9,561 nucleotides of DNA from Anaerolineales bacterium UBA2232. Lineage in GTDB: Bacteria > Chloroflexota > Anaerolineae > UBA2200. Positions 1-6,407 of this stretch are shown here, one piece after another. The DNA lies in the NCBI GenBank assembly GCA_002348045.1, contig DDYO01000204.1, forward strand, positions 1-9,561, in the 5' to 3' direction. Position numbers and translations under genes: made by a program. The notes below the pieces were generated by a model. That model saw only the letters and a program-made list of their open reading frames with translations. It was not told the origin of the DNA and made no database searches. Positions within the stretch are counted from its first letter, which is position 1, and each line of letters starts with the position of its first letter.

Positions 1-141
1 CTCTGGGGCTATGACTTTGGCGGCGATGACAACGTCTTGGAGGTCTATATCGGCTACTTGCGCAGAAAACTAGAGTCGACCGGGCAATCACGCCTGATCC
101 ACACGGTGCGCGGGGTTGGGTACGCGCTGCGGGACGACTGA
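1..141 (+). CDS. OmpR/PhoB-family response regulator, C-terminal end (partial)
   Basis: The first 46 codons are open from base 1 and end at TGA 139-141. They encode the last part of a winged-helix DNA-binding domain: [16 protein letters not shown] is the recognition-helix region and [11 protein letters not shown] is the C-terminal beta-hairpin wing that is near-invariant in OmpR/PhoB regulators. The receiver domain and start lie outside the window. The stop overlaps the start of the histidine kinase by one base (TGATG), so the two are almost surely co-transcribed and translationally coupled as a two-component pair. The regulator would be phosphorylated by that kinase and bind promoter DNA in the cytoplasm. 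Its target genes cannot be told from this fragment. Confidence 0.93.
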   Translation, partial: LWGYDFGGDDNVLEVYIGYLRRKLESTGQSRLIHTVRGVGYALRDD

Positions 142-1607
142 TGTCCATCCGATTTCGCCTCACGTTGCTCTACACGACGATCCTGGCCCTGACCCTGGCT
201 GTATTCGGTGCGGCGCTGTACGTTAGTCAGGCCCGCTCTACCCTGAGCGCCCTGCAGCGGGATTTGACCGCCAGCAGCGAGCTCCTGGGCCCTGCGCTGA
301 CGCGCACGGTGGGTAGGCCGCCGCCCCACGATGGGGCGGCGCTGCCCCCGCCTGATCGGCCTGTTCCGTTCGAGACCTTTTCCAGCGAGCAGGCCTTTCG
401 GCGACTGCCGGAGCGGGAGGTCGTGCGAGTGCTGGACGCCAGCGGCAACCTCCTTGCCAGCCCCTTTGGCGCCGTGGAAGACACCTTGCCCCTGAGTGAA
501 GAAGGGCTGGCTGCGCTGGCGAACCAGCAGGAGTGGTGGGAAGAGGCGGAGGTGGAGGGCGAGCTTTTGCTGATCTACAGCCGGCCCATCGTGAGCGATG
601 GGAAGGCGACGTACATCCTGCAGGTGGCACGCTCTCTGGCGGAACGACAACACTCTCTGCGGGCGCTGGGCAGCACGCTGGTGGCCGGTGCCTTGCTGAC
701 GATCCTGCTGGCCTTTGGGATGGGGTGGGTTCTGGCAGGCGCCAGCCTGCAGCCCATCCAGCGCATTACCAACACGGCTCAGGCCATCGGGGCGGAGAGG
801 GACCTGGGCCGCAGGGTGGACTATCGTGGGCCGGCTGATGAGGTGGGACGGCTGGCGACTACCTTCAACAACATGCTGGGGCGCTTACAGGAGGCTCAGC
901 AGCGCCTAACCCGCGCTCTAGAGATGCAGCGCAACTTTGTGGCTGACGTCTCCCACGAGCTGCGTACGCCCTTGACCACCATTCGCGGCAACCTGGACCT
1001 CCTGCGGCGCCGGCCAGCCCTGGTGGAGGGCGAACAGGACGACATCCTGACGGATCTGGTGGAGGAGAGCGACCGCCTTATCCGTTTGGTCCACGAGCTG
1101 CTGATCCTGGCCCGGGCTGACGCCCGCCAGGACCTGACCCTGGGAAGGGTCCCGGTGCAGGATGTGGTGGAACAGACGTGCCGGCAGGCGAGGCAACTGG
1201 ACCCCCAGCGGGTCATCGTTACCGATGCTGGCGATGTGGCGGCCCTGGGCGACCGGGACGCGGTGAAGCAGGTGCTCCTGATCCTGCTGGACAATGCCCT
1301 GAAGCACTCTCAGGGCACGGTGCGGGTGACCGCCGAAAGCTCAGGCGAGCACGTGCGGATCGGCGTGCACGATGTCGGACCGGGCATCCCGGCGGACAAG
1401 CTGGAGCACCTGTTCGACCGCTTTTACCGGGCTGATGCTGATCCAAGTGTGCCGGGTTTTGGGCTGGGTCTGGCCATCGCCAAGGCGCTGGTGGAGGGCC
1501 AGGGTGGGCAAATCGCCATCGAGAGCGAGGTGGGCAAGGGCAGCACGGTGTGGGTGATGCTGCGCCAGGCGACCGGGGACCTGGCTCCACCGGGGGTGTC
1601 CAATTAA
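141..1607 (+). CDS. Membrane sensor histidine kinase (HAMP-HisKA-HATPase)
   Basis: This complete 488-aa kinase autophosphorylates on His and passes the phosphate to the response regulator just upstream. Membrane segment 1 is about residues 7-29. An extracytoplasmic sensor loop of about 145 residues follows, Pro/Glu-rich and without a domain I recognise. Membrane segment 2 is about 174-200. HAMP covers about 201-253 (LQPIQRIT, then DEVGRLATTFNNM). HisKA contains the phospho-acceptor His272 in VADVSHELRTPLTT. The ATPase domain has the N box LLDNALKH (Asn385), G1 box DVGPGIP (411-417), F box FDRFYR (425-430) and G2 box GFGLGLAIAK (439-448), so all catalytic motifs are present. The ATG overlaps the regulator's stop, which supports this start and the operon. 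The architecture is typical of EnvZ/BaeS/PhoR-like transmembrane kinases. The signal sensed is unknown. Confidence 0.96.
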   Translation: MSIRFRLTLLYTTILALTLAVFGAALYVSQARSTLSALQRDLTASSELLGPALTRTVGRPPPHDGAALPPPDRPVPFETFSSEQAFRRLPEREVVRVLDASGNLLASPFGAVEDTLPLSEEGLAALANQQEWWEEAEVEGELLLIYSRPIVSDGKATYILQVARSLAERQHSLRALGSTLVAGALLTILLAFGMGWVLAGASLQPIQRITNTAQAIGAERDLGRRVDYRGPADEVGRLATTFNNMLGRLQEAQQRLTRALEMQRNFVADVSHELRTPLTTIRGNLDLLRRRPALVEGEQDDILTDLVEESDRLIRLVHELLILARADARQDLTLGRVPVQDVVEQTCRQARQLDPQRVIVTDAGDVAALGDRDAVKQVLLILLDNALKHSQGTVRVTAESSGEHVRIGVHDVGPGIPADKLEHLFDRFYRADADPSVPGFGLGLAIAKALVEGQGGQIAIESEVGKGSTVWVMLRQATGDLAPPGVSN

Positions 1608-1642
1608 GGCGGCGACCAGCGTCTGGCTGACCACTGATGGAT

Positions 1643-1661
1643 GCCCGCTTTCCTTGCGGGC
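1643..1661 (+). terminator. Possible hairpin after the histidine kinase gene
   Basis: GCCCGC (1643-1648) and GCGGGC (1656-1661) form a 6-bp GC stem with the loop TTTCCTT, 35 bases after the kinase stop and 52 bases before the ridA-like start. No T-run follows, so it is not a classic intrinsic terminator. It could be a weak terminator or an RNA-stabilising hairpin between the two genes. Confidence 0.3.
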
Positions 1662-1713
1662 TCCGGGCTCCCGGGATAGGCGCCAGAATCAACAGACACA
1701 ACGGAGGGGAACC

Positions 1714-2106
1714 ATGGCGAAGCAGGTAATCGTTACTGACAAGGCAGCGGGATCTAGCGGCCCGATTTCCCAGGCGGTACGGGTTGGCGAGCTGGTGTTC
1801 ACCGCCGGCGCGGTGGGCGCGCTGCCGTCAACGGGCAAGCTGGTGCGTCCCGGATTGGAGGCCGAGGCGCGGCAGGCGCTGGACAACCTCCGGCACGTGC
1901 TGGATGCGGCCGGGTCCTGCCTGGACTGTGTGGCCAAGGTCACGGTGTACCTGACGGACATCGGCGACCGGCCGGTGTTCAATCAGATCTACCGGGAGTA
2001 CTTTCCGCAGGAGTATCCGGCGCGGACGGCGGTGCAGGTGGTGGCGCTGGCTGGTGGGGCGCGGGTGGAAGTGGAGGCCGTGGCCGCAGTCTGCGACCAC
2101 GGGTGA
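1714..2106 (+). CDS. RidA/YjgF/YER057c/UK114 family protein
   Basis: This 130-aa protein is about the usual length of the RidA family (about 125-130 aa). RidA proteins are small cytosolic trimers; the archetype hydrolyses reactive enamine/imine intermediates from PLP enzymes, and other subfamilies do different or unknown reactions. The family pattern is visible: GPISQAVRVGELVFTAG near residues 16-32, the helix ARQALDNLRHVLDAAG (52-67), KVTVYLTDI (75-83), and the C-terminal signature PARTAVQVVAL...VEVEAVA. Arg104 of PART corresponds to the carboxylate-binding Arg of RidA, and Glu121 to the conserved Glu. The usual GPYSQA is GPISQA here, so the active-site Tyr is Ile, and SGQ is replaced by AGA. 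This may be a non-archetypal Rid subfamily. The start is set by a strong GGAGGGG ribosome site at 1703-1709; an ATG 60 bases upstream lacks one. Confidence 0.93.
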   Translation: MAKQVIVTDKAAGSSGPISQAVRVGELVFTAGAVGALPSTGKLVRPGLEAEARQALDNLRHVLDAAGSCLDCVAKVTVYLTDIGDRPVFNQIYREYFPQEYPARTAVQVVALAGGARVEVEAVAAVCDHG

Positions 2107-2170
2107 CCGTCCCGGCTGGCGGCTGGCGCCGCGGGTGGGTAGGGCGGCAGCTGTTGGTCTTCGGCGGTTC

Positions 2171-2518
2171 AGATTGCTTCGCCCGAATACGGGCTCGCAA
2201 TGACGGATGAGTTGAGCTGTTGCGGGGATGGCAGATTGCTTCGCCTGCGCAGCGGCTCGCAATGACGGACGAGTTGGGCTACTGCGGGGATGGCAGAGTG
2301 CTTCGCCTGCGCAGCGGCTCGCAATGACGGAAGGGTGTGGGCTGTGGCTGGGATGGCAGAGTGCTTCGCCTGCGCAGCGGCTCGCAATGACGGATGAGTT
2401 GGGCTACTGCTGGGATGGCAGATTGCTTCGCCTGCGCAGCGGCTCGCAATGACGGATGAGTTGGGCTGCCGGGATGGCAGAGTGCTTCGCCTGAGTATGG
2501 GCTCGCAATGACGGATGA
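2171..2518. repeat. Array of six 40-bp palindromic repeats, about 62-bp period
   Basis: Six copies of a 40-bp element lie at 2171-2210, 2233-2272, 2295-2334, 2358-2397, 2420-2459 and 2479-2518. Start-to-start distances are 62, 62, 63, 62 and 59. Copy 1 folds well: ATTGC (2173-2177) with GCAAT (2197-2201), and GCCCG (2181-2185) with CGGGC (2190-2194) around the loop AATA. The 19-23-bp linkers are also similar, with gttgggct at the start and gggatggc at the end, so whole units of repeat plus linker were duplicated. Copies 1 and 6 carry the gaatacggg/gagtatggg type of centre, while copies 2-5 share cctgcgcagcggc. Copies 3, 4 and 6 have AGTGC in place of ATTGC, which weakens the outer stem. On the minus strand this is the 'cattgcgag...gaagcaat' repeat scattered in many bacterial genomes. 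It fills most of the 2107-2549 gene-free stretch; I see nothing else there. Confidence 0.92.
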
Positions 2519-2537
2519 GATGGACTGGGCGATGGAC

Positions 2538-2542
2538 AGGAG
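2538..2542 (+). promoter_or_regulatory. Ribosome binding site that decides the cupin start
   Basis: AGGAG lies seven bases before ATG 2550. An in-frame ATG at 2508 lies inside the last palindromic repeat (gcaATGacgg) and has no such site, and the peptide it adds is repeat-derived. The start at 2550 is therefore preferred. Confidence 0.65.
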
Positions 2543-2549
2543 TTTGGCC

Positions 2550-2948
2550 ATGATGGATTTTGCCACGAAACGATTGCCGGCGGGCGTGGACGTGGTGGCG
2601 CCGGACGGCTCGGATGTGCGCATCCTGCTGGCCCTGGCGGGGGGCAGCGCGGCCCATTTCTCGTTGGCGCCGTGGCGGACATCGCTGGCCGTCACCCACC
2701 GCACGGTGGAGGAGATCTGGTATGTGCTAGGCGGCCGGGGCGAGATGTGGCGGCGGCAGGGGGAGCGGGAAGAGGTGGCGGCGCTGGAGCCTGGCGTGTG
2801 CCTGACCATCCCACTGGGGACCCACTTTCAGTTCCGGTCATTGGGCGCGGAGCCCCTCACAGCGGTAGCGGTGACGATGCCGCCCTGGCCGGGGGAGGGT
2901 GAGGCGGTGGTGGTGGACGGCCCGTGGGAGGCCAGCGCGGTCCTTTAG
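2550..2948 (+). CDS. Small single-domain cupin protein
   Basis: This 132-aa protein is a one-domain cupin, a small beta-barrel that often binds a metal and serves as an enzyme or a ligand-binding module. Cupin motif 1 is seen as THRTVEEIWYVLGGRGEMW (about 48-66): the first His, the Glu pair and the YVLxGxG strand are present, but the second His of the usual HxH is Thr. Motif 2 is PGVCLTIPLGTHFQFRS (about 80-96) with PLGTH, giving the other His. The end, VAVTMPPWPGEGEA, is typical of the last strand. Loss of one metal ligand leaves it unclear whether metal is bound. No signal peptide or membrane segment is seen, so it is cytosolic. It sits alone after the repeat array and the gene on its right converges on it. 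The substrate cannot be named. Confidence 0.85.
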   Translation: MMDFATKRLPAGVDVVAPDGSDVRILLALAGGSAAHFSLAPWRTSLAVTHRTVEEIWYVLGGRGEMWRRQGEREEVAALEPGVCLTIPLGTHFQFRSLGAEPLTAVAVTMPPWPGEGEAVVVDGPWEASAVL

Positions 2949-3214
2949 GCGGTGGCAGGGCCAGCCGTGATGCCGGGCGGCTGGTGGACGGCGGGCTGGT
3001 GGGCGATGGACTCGGCATAATCACGAATCAGGAGGGAACTGGGCCCAGCAAGCAGGACGGCGCACCCTCCAGGCTGAACATAAGCGTGCAAACAAGTAGA
3101 GCACAAGCAATCAGTGCCGTGGGGCAAGCAAGAAGAGCGCTTTCTCGTCACCCTCTCTGGTCATGGTATCGCAGCGGAGGACCAGCCGCAACTCCGCTCT
3201 CGTGCGCATGGGGT
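2949..3214. other. Gene-free stretch between convergent genes
   Basis: These 266 bases separate the ends of the cupin gene (+) and the YbaN-like gene (-). Open frames cross it but have no ribosome site or recognisable protein. Base composition is lower in GC at 3020-3130 than in the flanking genes. I found no clear hairpin with a T-run, tRNA or repeat. Confidence 0.4.
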
Positions 3215-3643
3215 TCAGCAGGCTTCTTCCGGCGAGTCGCATTCGTGGAGCGATGGGGACCTGTCAGCCTGTGGTCGGAAGGTCGGTATGGTGACGAGGT
3301 GAGCCGTCACCCCAACGGCGATCCCCAGCAGCAGCAGCCGGACCCACCACAGGGAAACTACAAAGCCGGCGGTGTAGCCAATGGTGAGCCACAGGAGAAC
3401 GATGGCTAGGACCTTTTGGGTCAGGGGGATGCCGTGGCCGGCGCGATAGCTGCGGATGTAGTCGCCGCACCAGCGATTGGTCAGCAGCCAGTGGTAGAGG
3501 CGGGTGGAGCTGCGGGCATAGAACACGGCAGCCAGGAGCAGGAAAGGCGTGGTGGGCAGCAGGGGCACGAACATTCCCAGGACTCCCAGTGCCACGCACA
3601 GGGTGCCGAGCGCGATGTACAGTGTTTGGGTCATGCGGTTCAT
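3215..3643 (-). CDS. YbaN/DUF454 family inner-membrane protein
   Basis: This 142-aa membrane protein belongs to the YbaN (DUF454) family, whose members are about 120-140 aa and have no settled function. The family signature is clear near the N-terminus: GVLGMFVPLLPTTPFLLLAAVFYARSS (19-45), then RLYHWLLTNRWCGDYIRSYRAGHGIPLTQK, the usual 'WL...G..I..Y....GIP...K' block. Hydrophobic segments lie at about 6-42 (probably two passes hinged at PLLPTTP), 76-96 and 97-116. A hydrophilic tail follows, with the acidic end ECDSPEEAC. The start is taken at ATG 3643-3641, with GGAG five bases upstream on the minus strand. The open frame runs on to 3853, but that part is Arg-rich, low complexity and would overlap the predicted promoter. 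It has its own promoter and appears to be a single-gene unit. Confidence 0.88.
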   Translation of the reverse strand: MNRMTQTLYIALGTLCVALGVLGMFVPLLPTTPFLLLAAVFYARSSTRLYHWLLTNRWCGDYIRSYRAGHGIPLTQKVLAIVLLWLTIGYTAGFVVSLWWVRLLLLGIAVGVTAHLVTIPTFRPQADRSPSLHECDSPEEAC

Positions 3644-3712
3644 GCAGTCTCCGTTCGTCTGGCTGGCGGCGAGGCGGTACACGGCCGGCTGCGTTGGCCT
3701 GTCCATCACCCT

Positions 3713-3741
3713 ATCATACCGCAGGTGGGGGCTTCGAACAA
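3713..3741 (-). promoter_or_regulatory. Predicted sigma-70-type promoter of the YbaN-like gene
   Basis: Read on the minus strand, TTGTTC (3741-3736) and TATGAT (3718-3713) are separated by 17 bases. TATGAT matches the -10 consensus in five of six positions; the -35 matches only in TTG. It lies about 70 bases before the ATG at 3643, leaving a leader of about 60 bases with the GGAG site at its end. Confidence 0.42.
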
Positions 3742-3756
3742 ACCGACGCCGGTCTT

Positions 3757-3780
3757 GAGAGGAGGCGGTGAAAGGCCGCC
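3757..3780 (-). terminator. Possible terminator of the acidic Cys-motif gene
   Basis: On the minus strand GGCGG (3780-3776) and CCGCC (3768-3764) pair around a seven-base loop and are followed by the pyrimidine run TCCTCTC (3763-3757). It begins 37 bases after the stop of the gene ending at 3817. The stem is short and the tail is not all T, so the call is modest. Confidence 0.38.
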
Positions 3781-3816
3781 GCTCGGCTCGTCCGGCCGAA
3801 CCCGGCAGGGTGGTGG

Positions 3817-4263
3817 CTAGCCGTCTTCTTCCTCTTCTTCCTCGGATTCCCATTCGGGGCCGACTTCATCCTCTATTGGTATAAGCAGTTCTTCCAGGTC
3901 TCCGAACTCCCCTTCTAGCTTCGCCAGCTCTTCGTCGACGTCGATGTCCTTTGCCCTTCGTTCTAGCTGTTCGATCTCTTCTCTTGTCCACTGCTCGTAG
4001 GCAATGCCCCAGTCATCGCCGCGCGGTTCGAGGTGCTCTACCCCGAACCGGATGCTCATGGGAATTCCCTCGTTCTGGGTGGGGTAGGCCTCGCAATACG
4101 GCCAGGAGATCAGGTGTTTGCAGGAAAAACAGATGGGTTCCCGGATGATTCCCCTCTCCTCGCGCTCCTCATTGACTCTGGCCAACTCGAGTTCTTCGAT
4201 TCTTCTGGCACGCTCCGTGGATTCCGGGGTTGGCGGTACCAAGTCCTCTGGCTTGACGACCAT
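3817..4263 (-). CDS. Acidic protein with a CxxC...C...H motif, uncharacterised family
   Basis: This protein has 148 aa and no assigned function. Residues 11-42 are charged and helical (ERARRIEELELARVNEEREE). The core reads CFSCKHLISWPYCEAYP, then GIPMSIRFGVEHLEPRGDDWGIAYE. This resembles a motif I know from many small hypothetical proteins, roughly CxxCxH....CxAFPxGIPxxIxxGxxxHxxPxxGDxGIxFE. Cys45, Cys48, Cys57 and His77 are possible zinc ligands. A Glu-rich helical segment (about 93-135) and the acid tail ESEEEEEEDG follow, giving a strongly acidic protein. The start at ATG 4263 has an AGGAGGG ribosome site close upstream; the open frame continues to 4341 but is unsupported there. It is cytosolic by the lack of hydrophobic segments. 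Metal binding is inference only. Confidence 0.8.
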   Translation of the reverse strand: MVVKPEDLVPPTPESTERARRIEELELARVNEEREERGIIREPICFSCKHLISWPYCEAYPTQNEGIPMSIRFGVEHLEPRGDDWGIAYEQWTREEIEQLERRAKDIDVDEELAKLEGEFGDLEELLIPIEDEVGPEWESEEEEEEDG

Positions 4264-4520
4264 CGTATCCCTCCTTTGTCGCTCCCTACGACCGCTAACA
4301 GCCCGTACACTATACCACCTATCTCTAATGTTGAGCGACACGCGCTTGGGGAATACGCTCGCTCTTCGTGACTGGCTGGCGAAAGCTGTCGGTCAAGCTA
4401 AAATAGGTGATGCGGTCACGATAGGCAAGGCGACACGCTGGGCGAGCCTGGCGCTTTGACAGGCTGGGTCACCTTAGCCGATTTGCTCTGGCCTCACCAG
4501 GCCTCTGGAACACATCAAGC
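4264..4520. other. Gene-free stretch upstream of the acidic protein gene
   Basis: This 257-base stretch lies between the start of the acidic Cys-motif gene and the end of the TIR gene, both on the minus strand. A possible minus-strand -10 box TATAGT lies at 4314-4309, about 46 bases before the ATG, without a good -35. The strong AGGAGGG ribosome site is at about 4268-4274. No terminator for the left neighbour, RNA gene or repeat is evident. Confidence 0.35.
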
Positions 4521-5666
4521 CTAAGGAAAAGCCACCGTATGAAGCGGGTCTCTCTTCAGGAAGTCGAACACCTCATGATACGAGACATCAACGTTCCAGT
4601 CTCCAGCGCCATAGCTACTCACCTCGTACGGTCCGAACAAGAACGTGAAGCGATCGGCGTGCACAGTAAAGGGTTGGTCATGCCATGACGTGCGATGAAG
4701 CCCATCGCTGAACCATGCAACTTGGTCTTTGGCCGGCATCTCCTGGTATCGCTGCCAATACTGCTTGCACAGCTCGCGGTTGCATACGTCCTTCAGGCGC
4801 CTCGAGGCCCTCTGGGTTAGGTCCAAGAAGTCGGAAAGTGCAAGGTGGTGCACTTTCTCCAGCACCGCGAAGTTGTAGGTCTCGAAGTGCGAATTCGGGT
4901 GCGCTGCGCCGGCACCATACCACTGCACATAGTAGGACAGGCTTAGAAGGCGGTCTGTCGCATGTGCAATCGTGTACCTCTCCCACCGCTCGTTGAGCAG
5001 GCCATGGTCGAATTCCCCGACAAACAGGTCGGGCATTTGGGTCCAGGGTGCCTGTCGCTCCGTGATGAGGGTCTTGAAAGCTCTGCCTGCGAAGAATGAC
5101 GACAACTCTCTTGCCGAGTCGCGATGAGCCGACGATTCGAACCTTGGGTAGTCTATGTCAACGTCGTGTCCAGGTGCGCCTTCCCAGCGCTCTTTGATGG
5201 TTTCGGTATAGACTCTGAATGCTCCGGCAACGGCACCACTCTCCAGCTCTATGGACTGCTGTTCAGCGGCACGTCGCAGTGCGGCACGTATGCGGTCCCA
5301 CGCATCAGGATCGTTCAAATCCACGTATTGCAGGCGAGTGGACAAGTGAGTCGGAACCTCACATGGTTCCAACAGAATCGGGATCACGTAGATGTCGTCT
5401 GGCAGCTTCTCTTTGAGGCGCTCAATGGCAGCGTTGGCTTCCTTCTGCACAAAACCTCTCTTGGTGACGCTCTTTGTGCTGAGCAAAAGGACTACCAGGT
5501 TGGCATCGAAGGATGCCCGATCAATGTGCAGCTGCCAGTTCTGTCCAGGCAGTATGTCCCTACAGTCGATCCACGGCGATGAACCTTCCTTGAGCAGTCT
5601 TTCATGGACTTGAAGTGCGGTCTGCCTGTCTTCTCTGGCGTAGCTAACGAAAACCTTCAGTGGCAT
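4521..5666 (-). CDS. TIR domain fused to an RsiV/PdaC-like DUF4163-DUF3298 domain
   Basis: This 381-aa protein has two parts. Residues 1-135 form a TIR domain: KVFVSYAREDRQTALQVHERL (4-24), PWIDCRDILPGQNW (31-44), ANLVVLLLSTKSVTKRGFVQKEANAAIERL (55-84), YVIPILLE (93-100). Glu76 in FVQKE sits where NAD-cleaving TIRs carry the catalytic Glu. After a linker, residues about 148-378 match the DUF4163/DUF3298 pair: VDIDYPRFES, a YGAGAAHPNSHFETYNFAV block (250-268), and the end FTFLFGPYEVSSYGAGDWNVDVSY. That domain is known from extracytoplasmic RsiV, a lysozyme-binding anti-sigma factor, and PdaC, a peptidoglycan deacetylase. Here there is no signal peptide or membrane segment, so both parts seem cytosolic. 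The start has AGGAGG four bases upstream. A defence or signalling role is suggested by the TIR, with the second domain as a possible sensor; this is inference. Confidence 0.85.
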   Translation of the reverse strand: MPLKVFVSYAREDRQTALQVHERLLKEGSSPWIDCRDILPGQNWQLHIDRASFDANLVVLLLSTKSVTKRGFVQKEANAAIERLKEKLPDDIYVIPILLEPCEVPTHLSTRLQYVDLNDPDAWDRIRAALRRAAEQQSIELESGAVAGAFRVYTETIKERWEGAPGHDVDIDYPRFESSAHRDSARELSSFFAGRAFKTLITERQAPWTQMPDLFVGEFDHGLLNERWERYTIAHATDRLLSLSYYVQWYGAGAAHPNSHFETYNFAVLEKVHHLALSDFLDLTQRASRRLKDVCNRELCKQYWQRYQEMPAKDQVAWFSDGLHRTSWHDQPFTVHADRFTFLFGPYEVSSYGAGDWNVDVSYHEVFDFLKRDPLHTVAFP

Positions 5667-5800
5667 TGTGCCTCCTGAAATCGCACGGCGACATGGACTC
5701 GAGACAGGTTAGCTTACAGCGGCCCAAACCGTCCGGGGAAATCGCTCAGGGCTGTGCGCTACCCAATCCGAGTCGTTCGGCCGCACGCTTGCCAAACAGC

Positions 5801-6124
5801 CTAGGGCAAGCTGTCGTAGGTCAGCCGATACTCGTACGAATGCTCCTTGCGGCACCGGTTGATGATGGTGGTTTCCTCGATGGGCGCGCCCATGGTCCAG
5901 TAGACCAGGTCGCCCTCATTGTAGTAGGTGATGCGCTTCCAGTAGAATGAACCTTCGTAGCCGTGAGCCCGGATGTGGCGCACCAGCCCTAGGAAAAGGC
6001 GCTCATCCACCCGGCCTCGGACGATGTACTCGTGGGGCCAGTCGGGCATGGTCCGAGCGAACGTCCAGACTGACGATTCGACGAATGCTCTCAATTCCAA
6101 GGGAAGCGAAGCGGACTCGTTCAC
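5801..6124 (-). CDS. Conserved hypothetical protein (WTFARTMP...HEYIVRG type)
   Basis: I know this 107-aa protein only as a widespread hypothetical family. Its marks are FVESSVWTFARTMPDWPHEYIVRGRV (14-39), FLGLVRHIRAHG (44-55), and YYNEGDLVYWTMGAPIEETTIINRC (67-91), matching the recurrent pattern 'W..AKTMP..PHEY..R......F..fV..IR..G ... YW.MG.P...T.IINR'. No signal peptide or membrane segment is seen, and no catalytic motif can be named. The best start is GTG 6124-6122, with AGGTG four bases upstream on the minus strand; extending to the ATG at 6232 adds a Pro/Cys/Arg-rich segment that looks non-coding. It lies 134 bases upstream of the TIR gene on the same strand and may share its transcript. 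A link in function is unproven. Confidence 0.75.
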   Translation of the reverse strand: MNESASLPLELRAFVESSVWTFARTMPDWPHEYIVRGRVDERLFLGLVRHIRAHGYEGSFYWKRITYYNEGDLVYWTMGAPIEETTIINRCRKEHSYEYRLTYDSLP

Positions 6125-6134
6125 GATACACCTG

Positions 6135-6341
6135 TCAGAACTGCACCGCCAGCCTGGATTTTCCAGGCATCCGCTGCACGGCGCCGGCCTCGACCAACGC
6201 CGCGAAGGCGTGTCCGCTGGGCAACTGGACATCCTCAGGCATTATACCGAGAACCGGACAGGCGGCAACGGTAACTGGGAAAACAACAGATCCGGCCACC
6301 CCAGAAGCAAAGACCGATCCCAACTTAAGCGTCGATGCCAT
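6135..6341 (-). CDS. Doubtful small ORF of 68 aa
   Basis: This short ORF ends ten bases before the GTG of the next gene, a spacing that would fit an operon. Its first half is uncharged (SVFASGVAGSVVFPVTVAACPVLGI), resembling a signal or membrane segment. Its second half (PEDVQLPSGHAFAALVEAGAVQR) has GC-rich third codon positions like the true genes around it. No convincing ribosome site precedes the ATG at 6341, or the internal ATG that would give a 35-residue peptide. I do not recognise it. It may be a real small protein, a remnant, or chance. Confidence 0.25.
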   Translation of the reverse strand: MASTLKLGSVFASGVAGSVVFPVTVAACPVLGIMPEDVQLPSGHAFAALVEAGAVQRMPGKSRLAVQF

Positions 6342-6358
6342 TTGACTCGTGCTTGGGT

Positions 6359-6387
6359 TTGACACCACCCGCTATCTCCGCTACGCT
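6359..6387 (+). promoter_or_regulatory. Predicted promoter of the DUF2804 gene
   Basis: A perfect -35 TTGACA (6359-6364) is followed after 17 bases by TACGCT (6382-6387), which keeps the T, A and last T of the -10 consensus. It would start transcription about 14 bases before ATG 6408, just enough for the AAGGGGG ribosome site. Confidence 0.42.
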
Positions 6388-6407
6388 CAAGGTGGAAAGG
6401 GGGTGAC

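Noticed and set aside
54..653. 199-aa minus-strand frame opposite the histidine kinase
   Set aside because: It is antisense to a clear two-component gene pair, and its Gln/Arg-rich sequence matches no family.
896..1701. Minus-strand frames of 97-160 aa opposite the kinase C-terminus
   Set aside because: These are shadows of a high-GC coding region; the plus strand has full HisKA and ATPase motifs.
2171..2518. CRISPR array
   Set aside because: The spacing is regular, but the linkers are near-identical instead of unique, the repeats vary in their centres, and no cas genes are near.
2169..2809. Minus-strand open frames of 92-176 aa across the repeat array
   Set aside because: Their peptides are the repeat read in different frames (RHCEPLRRRSNL, SLRAAAQAKQSAIPA). 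Such repeat-derived peptides are common database artefacts. No ribosome site or domain supports them.
3644..3853. N-terminal extension of the YbaN-like protein
   Set aside because: The extension is Arg-rich and low complexity, spans a predicted -10 box and overlaps the end of the next gene; ATG 3643 has a good ribosome site and gives the family length.
5947..6362. Plus-strand frames of 129-132 aa between the TIR neighbours and DUF2804
   Set aside because: They are antisense to the conserved 107-aa gene, lack ribosome sites and show no family features.
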